Shown here piece by piece: positions 33,170 through 41,461 of a stretch of DNA of 64,000 bases (the first letter of the stretch is position 1; every line of letters begins with the position of its first letter). The position numbers and the translations under genes were made by a program. The notes under the pieces were generated by a model. That model saw nothing but the letters and a program-made list of their open reading frames with translations. It was not told the DNA's origin and ran no database searches. The stretch comes from Flammeovirgaceae bacterium (GTDB lineage Bacteria; Bacteroidota; Bacteroidia; Cytophagales; Cyclobacteriaceae), in assembly GCA_015180985.1 (NCBI GenBank), contig CP054185.1:868001-932000 (forward strand), given 5' to 3'.

Positions 33170-33799
33170 TTATTCTGTTTGCATCATTTTCGCTTCAATG
33201 GATTGCGTGGTGTGAGGCACGGCAATCAATCGCTCTTTCGGAATCAGCTTACCGGTAACGGAACAGATACCATACGTTCCGTTCTTAATCCGCACCAGGG
33301 CATTCTCCAGATTGGTAATGTATTTCTGCTGACGGGCGGCCAGTTGGCTTAGATTTTCCTTTTCAGCAGTTTCGGCACCATCTTCAAGAACCTTGGTGTT
33401 CCCTCCCGATGTCGCATCCGTACCCTCATCATTATTTCGGTTAAGGGTTTCTTTCAGAATACGGTACTCGCTTCGCGCCTTTTCCAGTTTCTCGTTAATC
33501 AGGTTTTCAAATTCCTTTAGCTCCTCATCCGAATATCGAGTCTTGTCTTCCGGGGTTAAACTTTTAGCCGGCTTGTGTGCGATGGGGCGCTGGGTTAAAG
33601 CCGGAAAAATAGTGAGATGAGGCCCGGTTGTTTTAACCTGACTTTTTTCTGTTTTGCGCGCAGCAACCGGCTTAGCCGCTACTTTCTTAGGTGCAGATTT
33701 GGCGACCGCCTTTTTGGCTTTTGGTGCTGCTTTTTTCGCTTTGGGCTTTGCCTTACCAGTTTTTTTGGCTGCTTTGGCGGTTTTCTTTGTTTTTGCCAT
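33170..33799 (-). CDS. DksA/TraR-like protein with histone-H1-like basic tail
   Basis: The frame can extend to 33913, but the ATG at 33799 is correct: it is preceded by AGGAGGGGATT, a strong Shine-Dalgarno, and begins MAKTKKTAKAAKKTG. Residues 1-60 are a Lys/Ala/Pro-rich tail like histone H1. A coiled-coil region follows, then a DksA C-terminal segment YGICSVTGKLIPKERLIAVPHTTQSIEAK. Only one of the four zinc-finger Cys is kept, so zinc is probably not bound. DksA-type proteins act in the RNA polymerase secondary channel; the tail suggests added nucleic acid contact. About 209 residues. Confidence 0.88.
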   Translation of the reverse strand: MAKTKKTAKAAKKTGKAKPKAKKAAPKAKKAVAKSAPKKVAAKPVAARKTEKSQVKTTGPHLTIFPALTQRPIAHKPAKSLTPEDKTRYSDEELKEFENLINEKLEKARSEYRILKETLNRNNDEGTDATSGGNTKVLEDGAETAEKENLSQLAARQQKYITNLENALVRIKNGTYGICSVTGKLIPKERLIAVPHTTQSIEAKMMQTE

Positions 33800-33821
33800 A
33801 ATCCCCTCCTTTAAAGTTGCG

Positions 33822-33850
33822 CAAAAATACGTGGACGGTACTGAAACAAA
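33822..33850 (-). promoter_or_regulatory. Bacteroidota-type promoter of the DksA-like gene
   Basis: On the minus strand TTTG (33847-33850) is followed after 17 bases by TATTTTTG (33822-33829), an exact TAnnTTTG -7 box. The ATG is 23 bases further on with a strong SD between. Confidence 0.55.
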
Positions 33851-33903
33851 AAATAAAGCGATATTAATTGCCATAAACTCCCCGGCCTTAAACGTTAAGA
33901 CGC

Positions 33904-36060
33904 ATGCGCACACTTGGTGTTGTTTCGCTCTTCTTTATTACCATTTCCTGTTCCGTTTCTACTACCGAACTTGATCGCTGGAAAGAACAGGCAGCGCGGG
34001 TTACGATTATCCGCGATGATTTTGGTGTACCGCATATTTATGGTAAAACCGATGCCGATGCAGTCTTCGGCTTATTATACGCACAATGCGAGGATGATTT
34101 TAAACGCATCGAACGTAACTACACCTGGGCCATTGGCCGGCTTGCCGAAGTGGAGGGCGAGGCTGCATTGTACAGCGATTTACGCGCCAACCTTTTTATG
34201 ACCAACGCGGAAGCCGTTAAACAGTTTAATGAAAGTCCGGAGTGGTTAAAGAAATTATGCCTGGCTTTTGCTGATGGCATTAACTACTATCTGTACACCC
34301 ATCCTGAAGTAAAACCAAAACTGCTTACCCGCTTTGAACCCTGGATGCCTTTTTACTTCAGCGAGGGTTCTATTGGCGGGAATATCGAATCCATTTCTGC
34401 CGCAGCTATCAGTGCCTTTTATGAAAAACAGTCACTTGCCTATATGCCTGCTGTTACAATGGCCGATGAGCCGCAAGGCTCCAACGGCTTTGCTATTTCC
34501 GGTAACCTTACCGAATCCGGAAAGGCCATGCTGCTTATCAATCCGCATACGTCATTTTATTTCCGTGGCGAAGTACACATGGTGAGCGAAGAAGGATTGA
34601 ACGCGTATGGCGCGGTAACCTGGGGACAGTTTTTTATTTACCAGGGATTTAATGATAAAGCCGGCTGGATGCATACCAGCTCAGCCACTGATGTAATGGA
34701 TGAGTTCATTCAAACCATTGTTGAAGAAAACGGAAAAAAGTTCTATAAATATGGAGATGAACTTCGCCCGGTGGTTGAAAAGGAAATCACATTGAAATAT
34801 GCTTCAGGCGACTCGCTTAAGGAAAGAACATTTACCGTCTATCGTACACACCACGGCCCTATTACACACACCATTGATGGCAAGTGGGCAGCCACCGCCA
34901 TGAACTGGCAGCCGGCCAAAGCACTTGAACAATCCTTCATGCGGACAAAAACAAAGTCGTTGGAAGAATTTAAGCAGGTATTGGACTTGCGCACCAATTC
35001 ATCAAACAATACGGTGTATGCCGATGCGGATGGAAACATCGCATTCTTCCAGGGCAACTTTATACCTAAACGCGACACAACCTTTGATTATTCTAAACCC
35101 GTGGATGGAAGCAACCCCGCAACCGACTGGCAGGGACTGCACGAAGTAAGCGAAACCATCCAGGTGATAAATCCCGGTAACGGATGGATACAAAATTGCA
35201 ACTCCACGCCATTCACCTCAGCCGCAGAGTATAGTCCGAAGCCGAAGGATTATCCTTATTACATGGCCACCGAGCCTGAAAACTTCCGGGGTTTACATGC
35301 CATTAAAGTGTTAACGGGCCGCTCAGGTTACACATTAGACAAGTTGGTTGAAACGGCTTACGATCCCTACTTACCCGCATTCGAAAAACTTATTCCGGGT
35401 TTGGTCGAGGCGTTCGATAAATCAGGAAAAAAATATGCCTCACTAAAACCAGCTATCCATGTACTGCGCTTGTGGGATAAAACCGTGTCGAAAGAATCGG
35501 TGGGCATGACACTGGCTCATTTTTACATAACCTTCTATCTTCAAAAGGGGCCCCGCCCGGAAGGCCTGAATTTCATGGAGCGGATAAACTATTTCGGAAC
35601 AGGAACACCGCACGAAGAACGTTTACAGATCTTTGCGGAAGTTATTCAAAAGCTTACCGATGATTTCGGTACCTGGAATATTGCATGGGGTGCGGTAAAT
35701 CGTTTTCAACGGTTAACCGGTGACATCCAGCAGCAATTTGATGATGCTAAGCCCAGCATCCCGGTAGGTCTTGCTTCGGGCAATTGGGGTGCATTGGCGT
35801 CTTATGGTGCACGGGGTACATCCAATACCAAAAAAATCTATGGCTCGTACGGAAACAGTTTTGTTGCCGTAGTGGAGTTTGGCGATAGGGTTCGTGCTAA
35901 AAGTATTCTGGCTGGAGGGCAAAACGGAGACCCGGCTTCACCGCATTTTATCGATCAGGCGCAACGCTATGCTGATGTACATTTTAAAGACGTTGCTTTT
36001 TATAAAGAAGATGTTGAACAACGGGCCGTACAAACCTATCAACCCGGAAAAAAACAATAA
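33904..36060 (+). CDS. Penicillin acylase-family Ntn hydrolase, lipoprotein
   Basis: The 718-residue protein is made as a precursor that cuts itself to expose an N-terminal Ser nucleophile. The lipobox ITISC near residue 16 suggests an outer-membrane lipoprotein. The alpha-subunit part (ARVTIIRDDFGVPHIYGKTDADAVFGLLYAQCEDDF) is typical. The nucleophile is Ser193 in EPQGSNGFAISG, the autoproteolysis site. Conserved Asn sites (HTSFYFRGE region, NPH) and a beta-subunit ending in GQNGDPASPHFIDQ follow. Members cleave penicillins, acyl-homoserine lactones or N-acyl amino acids; substrate unknown. A DUF885 gene follows by five bases. Confidence 0.93.
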   Translation: MRTLGVVSLFFITISCSVSTTELDRWKEQAARVTIIRDDFGVPHIYGKTDADAVFGLLYAQCEDDFKRIERNYTWAIGRLAEVEGEAALYSDLRANLFMTNAEAVKQFNESPEWLKKLCLAFADGINYYLYTHPEVKPKLLTRFEPWMPFYFSEGSIGGNIESISAAAISAFYEKQSLAYMPAVTMADEPQGSNGFAISGNLTESGKAMLLINPHTSFYFRGEVHMVSEEGLNAYGAVTWGQFFIYQGFNDKAGWMHTSSATDVMDEFIQTIVEENGKKFYKYGDELRPVVEKEITLKYASGDSLKERTFTVYRTHHGPITHTIDGKWAATAMNWQPAKALEQSFMRTKTKSLEEFKQVLDLRTNSSNNTVYADADGNIAFFQGNFIPKRDTTFDYSKPVDGSNPATDWQGLHEVSETIQVINPGNGWIQNCNSTPFTSAAEYSPKPKDYPYYMATEPENFRGLHAIKVLTGRSGYTLDKLVETAYDPYLPAFEKLIPGLVEAFDKSGKKYASLKPAIHVLRLWDKTVSKESVGMTLAHFYITFYLQKGPRPEGLNFMERINYFGTGTPHEERLQIFAEVIQKLTDDFGTWNIAWGAVNRFQRLTGDIQQQFDDAKPSIPVGLASGNWGALASYGARGTSNTKKIYGSYGNSFVAVVEFGDRVRAKSILAGGQNGDPASPHFIDQAQRYADVHFKDVAFYKEDVEQRAVQTYQPGKKQ

Positions 36061-36065
36061 CGAGT

Positions 36066-37781
36066 ATGAAAAAGATTTGCTGCCTTATCTCGCTGTTGGT
36101 TGTTGCTGTTAACATAACTGCACAATCCAACCTGCTGCTTCAAACCAGCGAAGTGCACAACCTGATGGTGAACTACGAAGCCGATCGCGGAAGCCTGTAC
36201 CGGTTTTACACCATCACCAACTCGCCTGAACGCAGGGAGCGTCTCAAAACATTTTACACCGACTACCTGAACCGGCTGCAGCAACTTCCATTCGAAAATC
36301 TTTCGCAAGGAGGCAAAGTAGATTACGTGCTTTTTAAACGCGACCTGCAGGAGGCGCTTTACCAATTGGCGGTTGAAGAACGGGAATACAACCAGATTAA
36401 GCGGTATGTAACCATGGCCGACCCATTGTACGACATTGAAAAGAAACGCAGGCGTGGTGTGAGTCTGAACAGTGAAGAAGTTGCCGGACAACTGAACGAG
36501 ATCCAAAAGAAAGTAAACGAGGCCATCAAAAAACTTCCTCAGGAACCGAGCTTCACACCCGAACTGGCCGAGCGTGCCGAACAAACCGTGCGTGGGCAAA
36601 AAGCAGCCTTGCGCAGCGTGTATAATTTTTACAACGGCTACGATCCGCTGTTTACCTGGTGGGTTGAAAAGCCCTACCAGTTGCTTGATACCGCGTTGGG
36701 CACTTATGCCGCACAGCTTAAAAAGAAAATCGATCCGACCAAACTACCCAAGGATGACGGCAGCGGCATCATCGGCAACCCCATTGGCCGGGATGAAATC
36801 ATCCGCCAATTAAAATACGAGATGATGCCCTACACCCCCGAAGAACTGATTGACATTGCCAATAAAGAGTTTGCCTGGTGTGATCGTGAAATGCTGAAGG
36901 CCAGCAACGAAATGGGTTTTGGCAACGACTGGAAAAAGGCGCTGGAAAAGGTGAAACAAAGTTTTGTACCTCCGGGGAAACAGCCCGAAGCCATGGTTGA
37001 TTTGTACAACCAGTCGATGGATTTCATCCGCAAGAATGACCTGATTACAATACCGCCTTTGGCGGAAGAAACCTGGCGTACGCGCATGATTCCGCCCCAA
37101 CAACAATTGGTGAGTCCGTTCTTTTTGGGTGGCGAATTATTTCAAATCTCCTACCCAACCAACACCATGAACCACGAGGATAAGCTGATGAGTATGCGTG
37201 GTAACAACCCGCACTTCTCGCGGGCCACCGTCCATCATGAACTCATTGCCGGGCACCACCTGCAACAGTTTATGAACAACCGCAACAAAGCGTACCGGAA
37301 TTTCCGCACGGCCTTCTGGACGGAGGGCTGGGCCCTTTACTGGGAAATGATTTTGTGGGACATGAACTTTCCGCGCAATGCCGAAGATCGGATCGGCATG
37401 CTGTTCTGGCGTATGCACCGATGTGCGCGCATTATCTTTTCCCTCAACTACCACATGGGCAAGTGGACTCCGCAACAATGCATTGATTTTTTAGTTGACC
37501 GCGTAGGCCACGAGCGCGCCAATGCCGAAGGCGAAGTGCGCAGGTCATTCACCGGGCGGTATGGTCCGCTCTATCAACTGGCCTACATGATGGGTGCATT
37601 GCAATTTTATTCGCTCAAGAAAGAACTGGTTGACAGCGGCAAGATGACCTACAAACAATTTCATGATGCCGTGATGAGCGAAAACAGCATGCCAGTAGAA
37701 ATGGTGCGCGCAATTTTAACCAATCAAAACCTTACAAAAGACTTTATCACACAGTGGCGGTTTTATGGAAGTAGAAACTAG
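36066..37781 (+). CDS. Exported DUF885 metallopeptidase-like protein
   Basis: The 571-residue protein has a signal peptide (MKKICCLISLLVVAVNITAQ). The DUF885 domain shows the hallmark HHELIAGHHLQQFM, a variant of the HExxPGHH metal motif, and WTEGWALYWEMILW with the second-shell Glu. Members are exported zinc-type peptidases of unclear specificity. It lies five bases after the penicillin acylase gene and is probably cotranscribed. Its TAG stop is formed by the outer end of the palindromic element at 37779-37930. Confidence 0.9.
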   Translation: MKKICCLISLLVVAVNITAQSNLLLQTSEVHNLMVNYEADRGSLYRFYTITNSPERRERLKTFYTDYLNRLQQLPFENLSQGGKVDYVLFKRDLQEALYQLAVEEREYNQIKRYVTMADPLYDIEKKRRRGVSLNSEEVAGQLNEIQKKVNEAIKKLPQEPSFTPELAERAEQTVRGQKAALRSVYNFYNGYDPLFTWWVEKPYQLLDTALGTYAAQLKKKIDPTKLPKDDGSGIIGNPIGRDEIIRQLKYEMMPYTPEELIDIANKEFAWCDREMLKASNEMGFGNDWKKALEKVKQSFVPPGKQPEAMVDLYNQSMDFIRKNDLITIPPLAEETWRTRMIPPQQQLVSPFFLGGELFQISYPTNTMNHEDKLMSMRGNNPHFSRATVHHELIAGHHLQQFMNNRNKAYRNFRTAFWTEGWALYWEMILWDMNFPRNAEDRIGMLFWRMHRCARIIFSLNYHMGKWTPQQCIDFLVDRVGHERANAEGEVRRSFTGRYGPLYQLAYMMGALQFYSLKKELVDSGKMTYKQFHDAVMSENSMPVEMVRAILTNQNLTKDFITQWRFYGSRN

Positions 37782-37930
37782 AAGCCATCTCAAAAATCAG
37801 GCTAACCACAAAGTAGCACAGAGAAAGCACAAAGGTCACAAAGAAAGAGGTCAGTATATTGTGTTTCTCCGTATTCTTTGTGTGTACTTAGTGGCCTTTG
37901 TGGTTAAGTTTATTTTTGAGATGGCTTCTA
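37779..37930. repeat. 152 bp palindromic (MITE-like) element supplying both flanking stop codons
   Basis: The outer 18 bases TAGAAGCCATCTCAAAAA at 37779-37796 return in perfect inverted form at 37913-37930. Further inside, TAACCACAAAG and CTTTGTGGTTA pair, followed by CACAAAG-rich arms; the rest pairs imperfectly. The arms cover the gap between the two convergent genes and would form one large hairpin in RNA or DNA. The terminal TAG on each side is the stop of the gene reading into it. It may also end transcription from both sides. Confidence 0.8.
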
Positions 37931-40222
37931 ATAACGTGCGGCAACCACAACCCGTTTTCTGAAAGTCTCTACTGCGCCAGACGAATCAAAAACCTCAAAC
38001 CACACCACGTAATATCCGGGGCGTGCTTTGATGCCGTCATTGCGGTCGCCATCCCACCGGTAAAAACCTTCGGTTGCCAGGGTTTCGTTGTTGGCAATTT
38101 GTTTGATTTCTCTTCCCTGCTGATCAAGAATTTTGATGTTGGCCACTTTGCCTCCCTGATCAAACCGATACCGGATCTCGGTAAAATCGGGTTGGCCGTA
38201 AAGCGGAATAAACAACTCGGGTTCTATTTTAACCTCACCTGAAATAACCGGTGTAGTTACTGAATTTGAGTTTGGCAAACCGGGTGTGGCAAAGCCTGCT
38301 ACCGATGCAGCCGATTTCCAGTTGTTCGCATCGTTGGTAGGACTGTTCATGTGTATACGTTCGAGCGAAACACCCTCCTTATCGCGAAGAAACACTGAAT
38401 GGTAATCGCGTGAGTACCTGAAATTATCAAGCACAATGCCACCTTCATTAACGATACATGATGTACCTTCATTATCAGGAAATGATGGAAGTGAACTTAC
38501 TTTTATAATCATCCCTGATTGTGCCTTCGGGTAATGTGAAAGAATGGTAAACGGATCGGTAGTAAACGCCATTATCTCACCAGGCGCTAAAAGTAAATCA
38601 TCAGTGGTAAGAACTTTGGGGTTAGCCGGCACTCCATTATCAAAATTGCCGACAGAAAAATTTTTAAGATTAATGTACTTCTGTGAGCGGTTTAACACCT
38701 CCAAAAAATCAACTCCGAATGGCTTTGGATTAAACAGTATTTCATTGATAACTATATCAAAAGGGTTTGCTTGCTCAGGTAAGCCAAAATTTACGGTGGT
38801 AAAGTCTGGCTGAATCTGGTTGCCTGCGCAGTCATAAATGTTATTTACTGTAATCGAATAGGATTGCTGCGGCTGAAAGGCGGTTGTCACATCCAACCAT
38901 ACTTCCCGAAGCGATGATGATGCAAACGAAACAGCCGTAACTGTGTTGGGTGGTGTGATCAAGAAGCTTCCAGCTGCGGGCAGTGTATTTTCCAATCGCT
39001 CATCAAAGCGAAGTTTCAACTGTGTTGCCGTTACCGGAATAGCGGATAGCAATTTCGGGCCGGTCAGATCGGGTTTGTTTGCTTGAACGGAATTTTGTTG
39101 CCCGGGCGTTCCCCCGGAAGGATGTTCCGAAGCCACCCAGTTATCTTCTTCAGCACAAATATTTTCAGGATCAATAAGTTCTAGTGTCCAGCCTCCCTGT
39201 TTCTTATCATCATTTTTATACCAGGCATCGGTGTAATTAACCTCATCAATAAGTTGCAAACCGGCATCCTGGAGTTTAATGTTATCGCCACTGTTGTTGA
39301 GTGTTGGAAAATTAGAAACGCCCAATGTAGCTCCAAAAGCAGCGTAAGCTGCTGCTGATGTAGTGGTCGTTATAACTACGTAAGCGCCAGGAGCAAGAAC
39401 ATAGTTTGGCAGTGTAGCCGTTGATGACAGATCGGCAAGCTTCCAACCTGCCAGGTTAACCGGGCTGCTGCTGCGGTTGAACAACTCTACAAACTCGGCT
39501 TCGGGCAAACCGATTACCGGGTTGGGATCAGGAAAAAGTTCTGTAATAATAACGTCTTTGAAATTTGATGGCGGAGGAGGGGCGTACGGATCGCCTGTAA
39601 CAATGAAGTCATCGAAATAAAAGTGCGAAGAGCGGGTTGAGGTGTAGCTGCAATAGACACCGAAGTAAGCGGAGGTCGGATGCACCACATCATTCACGGT
39701 GCCTTCCGAAATAAAGGTGCCCGTTATTCCGGCATCCGAAAACAGTTCCCAGTTGCCGTTGTCATCCCGTATTACTTTTATCCGAATTATCACCGGATCG
39801 GCATTTACCCTTCCATCAAGGCCGTCAATAATTTTTGTGCGCGTGGTTCCGGTTTGCCGGTACAGGCTCACCTCATCGGGTGTATCGCCTATAAGAACAA
39901 AATACCCGTTAAATGCTGCAGAAAGATCGCTTTGACTGGACGAAAGATATACCCGTGCAAAGTTGCTGGAAGACGGATTAAAATTGAGCTGTACGGAAAA
40001 CTCCCACACTGCATTATTAATTGCCGTGCTGGCAGTTGACAGATACGCCATGTCGGCCACGGCCGGGGCCTGGAGCCGAAGCCGCCCGGCATCTACAATA
40101 AATTTTGAGTCAGTGCCTGCCCAAACTGGATTGGCTGTAAAATCCCCATCCGAAAAATTGTCGGTAAACTGGGCAATACAGGATGGAGAGCACAAACTAA
40201 AAATCAATACACCTATTACCAT
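37928..40222 (-). CDS. Exported lamin-tail-domain protein with FlgD-like C-terminus
   Basis: The open frame reaches 40579, but the ATG at 40222 gives a signal peptide (MVIGVLIFSLCSPSCIAQ) and 764 residues; the extra 119 codons overlap the asd gene and look non-coding. After a laminin-G-like region (residues about 20-200), lamin-tail domains appear at VIITELFPDPNPVIGLPEAEFVELFNRS and VINEILFNPKPFGVDFLEVLNRS. An Ig-like segment lies between them. The C-terminus (GYYVVWFEVFDSSGAVETFRKRVVV) resembles the FlgD-Ig/T9SS-type end. It is probably secreted or surface-bound; function unknown. Confidence 0.85.
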   Translation of the reverse strand: MVIGVLIFSLCSPSCIAQFTDNFSDGDFTANPVWAGTDSKFIVDAGRLRLQAPAVADMAYLSTASTAINNAVWEFSVQLNFNPSSSNFARVYLSSSQSDLSAAFNGYFVLIGDTPDEVSLYRQTGTTRTKIIDGLDGRVNADPVIIRIKVIRDDNGNWELFSDAGITGTFISEGTVNDVVHPTSAYFGVYCSYTSTRSSHFYFDDFIVTGDPYAPPPPSNFKDVIITELFPDPNPVIGLPEAEFVELFNRSSSPVNLAGWKLADLSSTATLPNYVLAPGAYVVITTTTSAAAYAAFGATLGVSNFPTLNNSGDNIKLQDAGLQLIDEVNYTDAWYKNDDKKQGGWTLELIDPENICAEEDNWVASEHPSGGTPGQQNSVQANKPDLTGPKLLSAIPVTATQLKLRFDERLENTLPAAGSFLITPPNTVTAVSFASSSLREVWLDVTTAFQPQQSYSITVNNIYDCAGNQIQPDFTTVNFGLPEQANPFDIVINEILFNPKPFGVDFLEVLNRSQKYINLKNFSVGNFDNGVPANPKVLTTDDLLLAPGEIMAFTTDPFTILSHYPKAQSGMIIKVSSLPSFPDNEGTSCIVNEGGIVLDNFRYSRDYHSVFLRDKEGVSLERIHMNSPTNDANNWKSAASVAGFATPGLPNSNSVTTPVISGEVKIEPELFIPLYGQPDFTEIRYRFDQGGKVANIKILDQQGREIKQIANNETLATEGFYRWDGDRNDGIKARPGYYVVWFEVFDSSGAVETFRKRVVVAARY

Positions 40223-40288
40223 ACCCCTCAGAGGGGACAACGGGGGGTGTTGATTATTATCATGAACAATGGATATCACCACTATTAC

Positions 40289-40305
40289 CAAAAATACTAT
40301 TTTTG
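40289..40305. promoter_or_regulatory. Back-to-back -7 elements of the lamin-tail gene and asd
   Basis: The 17 bases CAAAAATACTATTTTTG are a palindrome made of two TATTTTTG -7 boxes in opposite directions, one for the minus-strand gene (start 40222) and one for asd (start 40380). No clear TTTG -33 element is seen on either side. Confidence 0.4.
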
Positions 40306-40379
40306 CGCGGCCGTTCGGGAAACCGGCCGGCTCTGCAGTTGAGTTGCCCGTCAGGGCTTTAATCAGAATGCCAAGAGAA

Positions 40380-41372
40380 ATGAAATTAGCCGTTGTGGGG
40401 GCCACCGGTTTGGTTGGCCAGGAAATCCTGAAAGTACTTGAAGAACGAAACTTTCCTTTTGACGAGTTGTACCTGGTAGCCTCCGATAAATCGGTAGGCC
40501 AATCCGTTACCTTCAAAGGAAAACCGTACGAAATCAAAAGCATTGATGAGGTTTGCAAACTCGCACCCGACATCGCCATTTTTTCGGCAGGCGGAAGTAC
40601 CTCGCTGGAATGGGCGCCCCGTTATGCCGAGATGGGCACCATTGTTATTGATAACTCCTCGGCCTGGCGGATGGATCCGACCAAGAAATTAATCGTGCCC
40701 GAAATCAACGGCCATGAATTAACCATTGATGACCGCATCATTGCCAACCCGAACTGCTCCACCATTCAAATGGTAATGGTGCTGGCCCCACTGCACGTAA
40801 AATATAAGTTGAAGCGCGTGGTGGTTTCAACGTATCAATCCGTTACCGGCACAGGCAAAGATGCTGTACAGCAACTGATGGACGAACGTGCACAAATAAA
40901 AGGAGCCAAAGTTTATCCGCACAACATTGATATGAATGCGCTGCCGCATATCGATGTGTTTCTCGACAACGGGTACACCAAGGAAGAAATGAAAATGGTT
41001 AACGAAACCCGCAAGATTCTGGGCGATCAGACCATTGGCGTTACGTCAACCACCGTGCGCGTTCCTACCATTGGTGGGCATGCCGAAGCCGTAAATGCCG
41101 AATTCTATCACGACTTTGCCTGCAGCGAAATCCGGTCCATTTTGGCCAACACCCCGGGCGTTATCGTGCAGGACGATCCGAAAAATAACATCTACCCGAT
41201 GCCCATCAACGCCAAGGGCCGCGATGAAGTGTTTGTAGGGCGCATCCGCAGGGATGAATCACAGCCTAATACTGTTAACCTCTGGATTGTTGCCGATAAC
41301 CTGCGCAAAGGCGCAGCAACCAATGCGGTGCAGATAGCCGAGTTTATGTTGGAAAAGAGTTTAGTGTATTAA
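40380..41372 (+). CDS. asd: Aspartate-semialdehyde dehydrogenase
   Basis: The frame opens at 40269, but the ATG at 40380 (MKLAVVGATGLVGQEIL) fits the family and gives 330 residues. The enzyme makes aspartate semialdehyde in lysine, threonine and diaminopimelate synthesis, and thus feeds cell-wall precursors. The nucleotide-binding motif is GATGLVGQE, and the catalytic Cys126 lies in NPNCSTIQMV. Substrate-binding VPTIGGHAEAVN and the C-terminal NLWIVADNLRKGAATNAVQIAE are intact. A terminator follows. Confidence 0.96.
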   Translation: MKLAVVGATGLVGQEILKVLEERNFPFDELYLVASDKSVGQSVTFKGKPYEIKSIDEVCKLAPDIAIFSAGGSTSLEWAPRYAEMGTIVIDNSSAWRMDPTKKLIVPEINGHELTIDDRIIANPNCSTIQMVMVLAPLHVKYKLKRVVVSTYQSVTGTGKDAVQQLMDERAQIKGAKVYPHNIDMNALPHIDVFLDNGYTKEEMKMVNETRKILGDQTIGVTSTTVRVPTIGGHAEAVNAEFYHDFACSEIRSILANTPGVIVQDDPKNNIYPMPINAKGRDEVFVGRIRRDESQPNTVNLWIVADNLRKGAATNAVQIAEFMLEKSLVY

Positions 41373-41395
41373 TTTCCATCTCAATCTTACAATAT

Positions 41396-41419
41396 AAAGC
41401 CGGAGCCAACCGGCTTTTT
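41396..41419 (+). terminator. Rho-independent terminator after asd
   Basis: AAAGCCGG (41396-41403) and CCGGCTTT (41410-41417) form a perfect 8 bp stem with a six-base loop, followed by TTGCTTTT. Confidence 0.85.
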
Positions 41420-41461
41420 GCTTTTCATACAAACGAAAAAGTTTTGCAACTTCCGGCAGTC

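Noticed and set aside
33800-33913. N-terminal extension of the DksA-like frame
   Set aside because: The strong SD before the ATG at 33799 and overlap with the penicillin acylase start show the extension is not translated.
40223-40579. N-terminal extension of the lamin-tail frame
   Set aside because: It overlaps asd antisense, has no signal peptide, and the ATG at 40222 gives a proper one.
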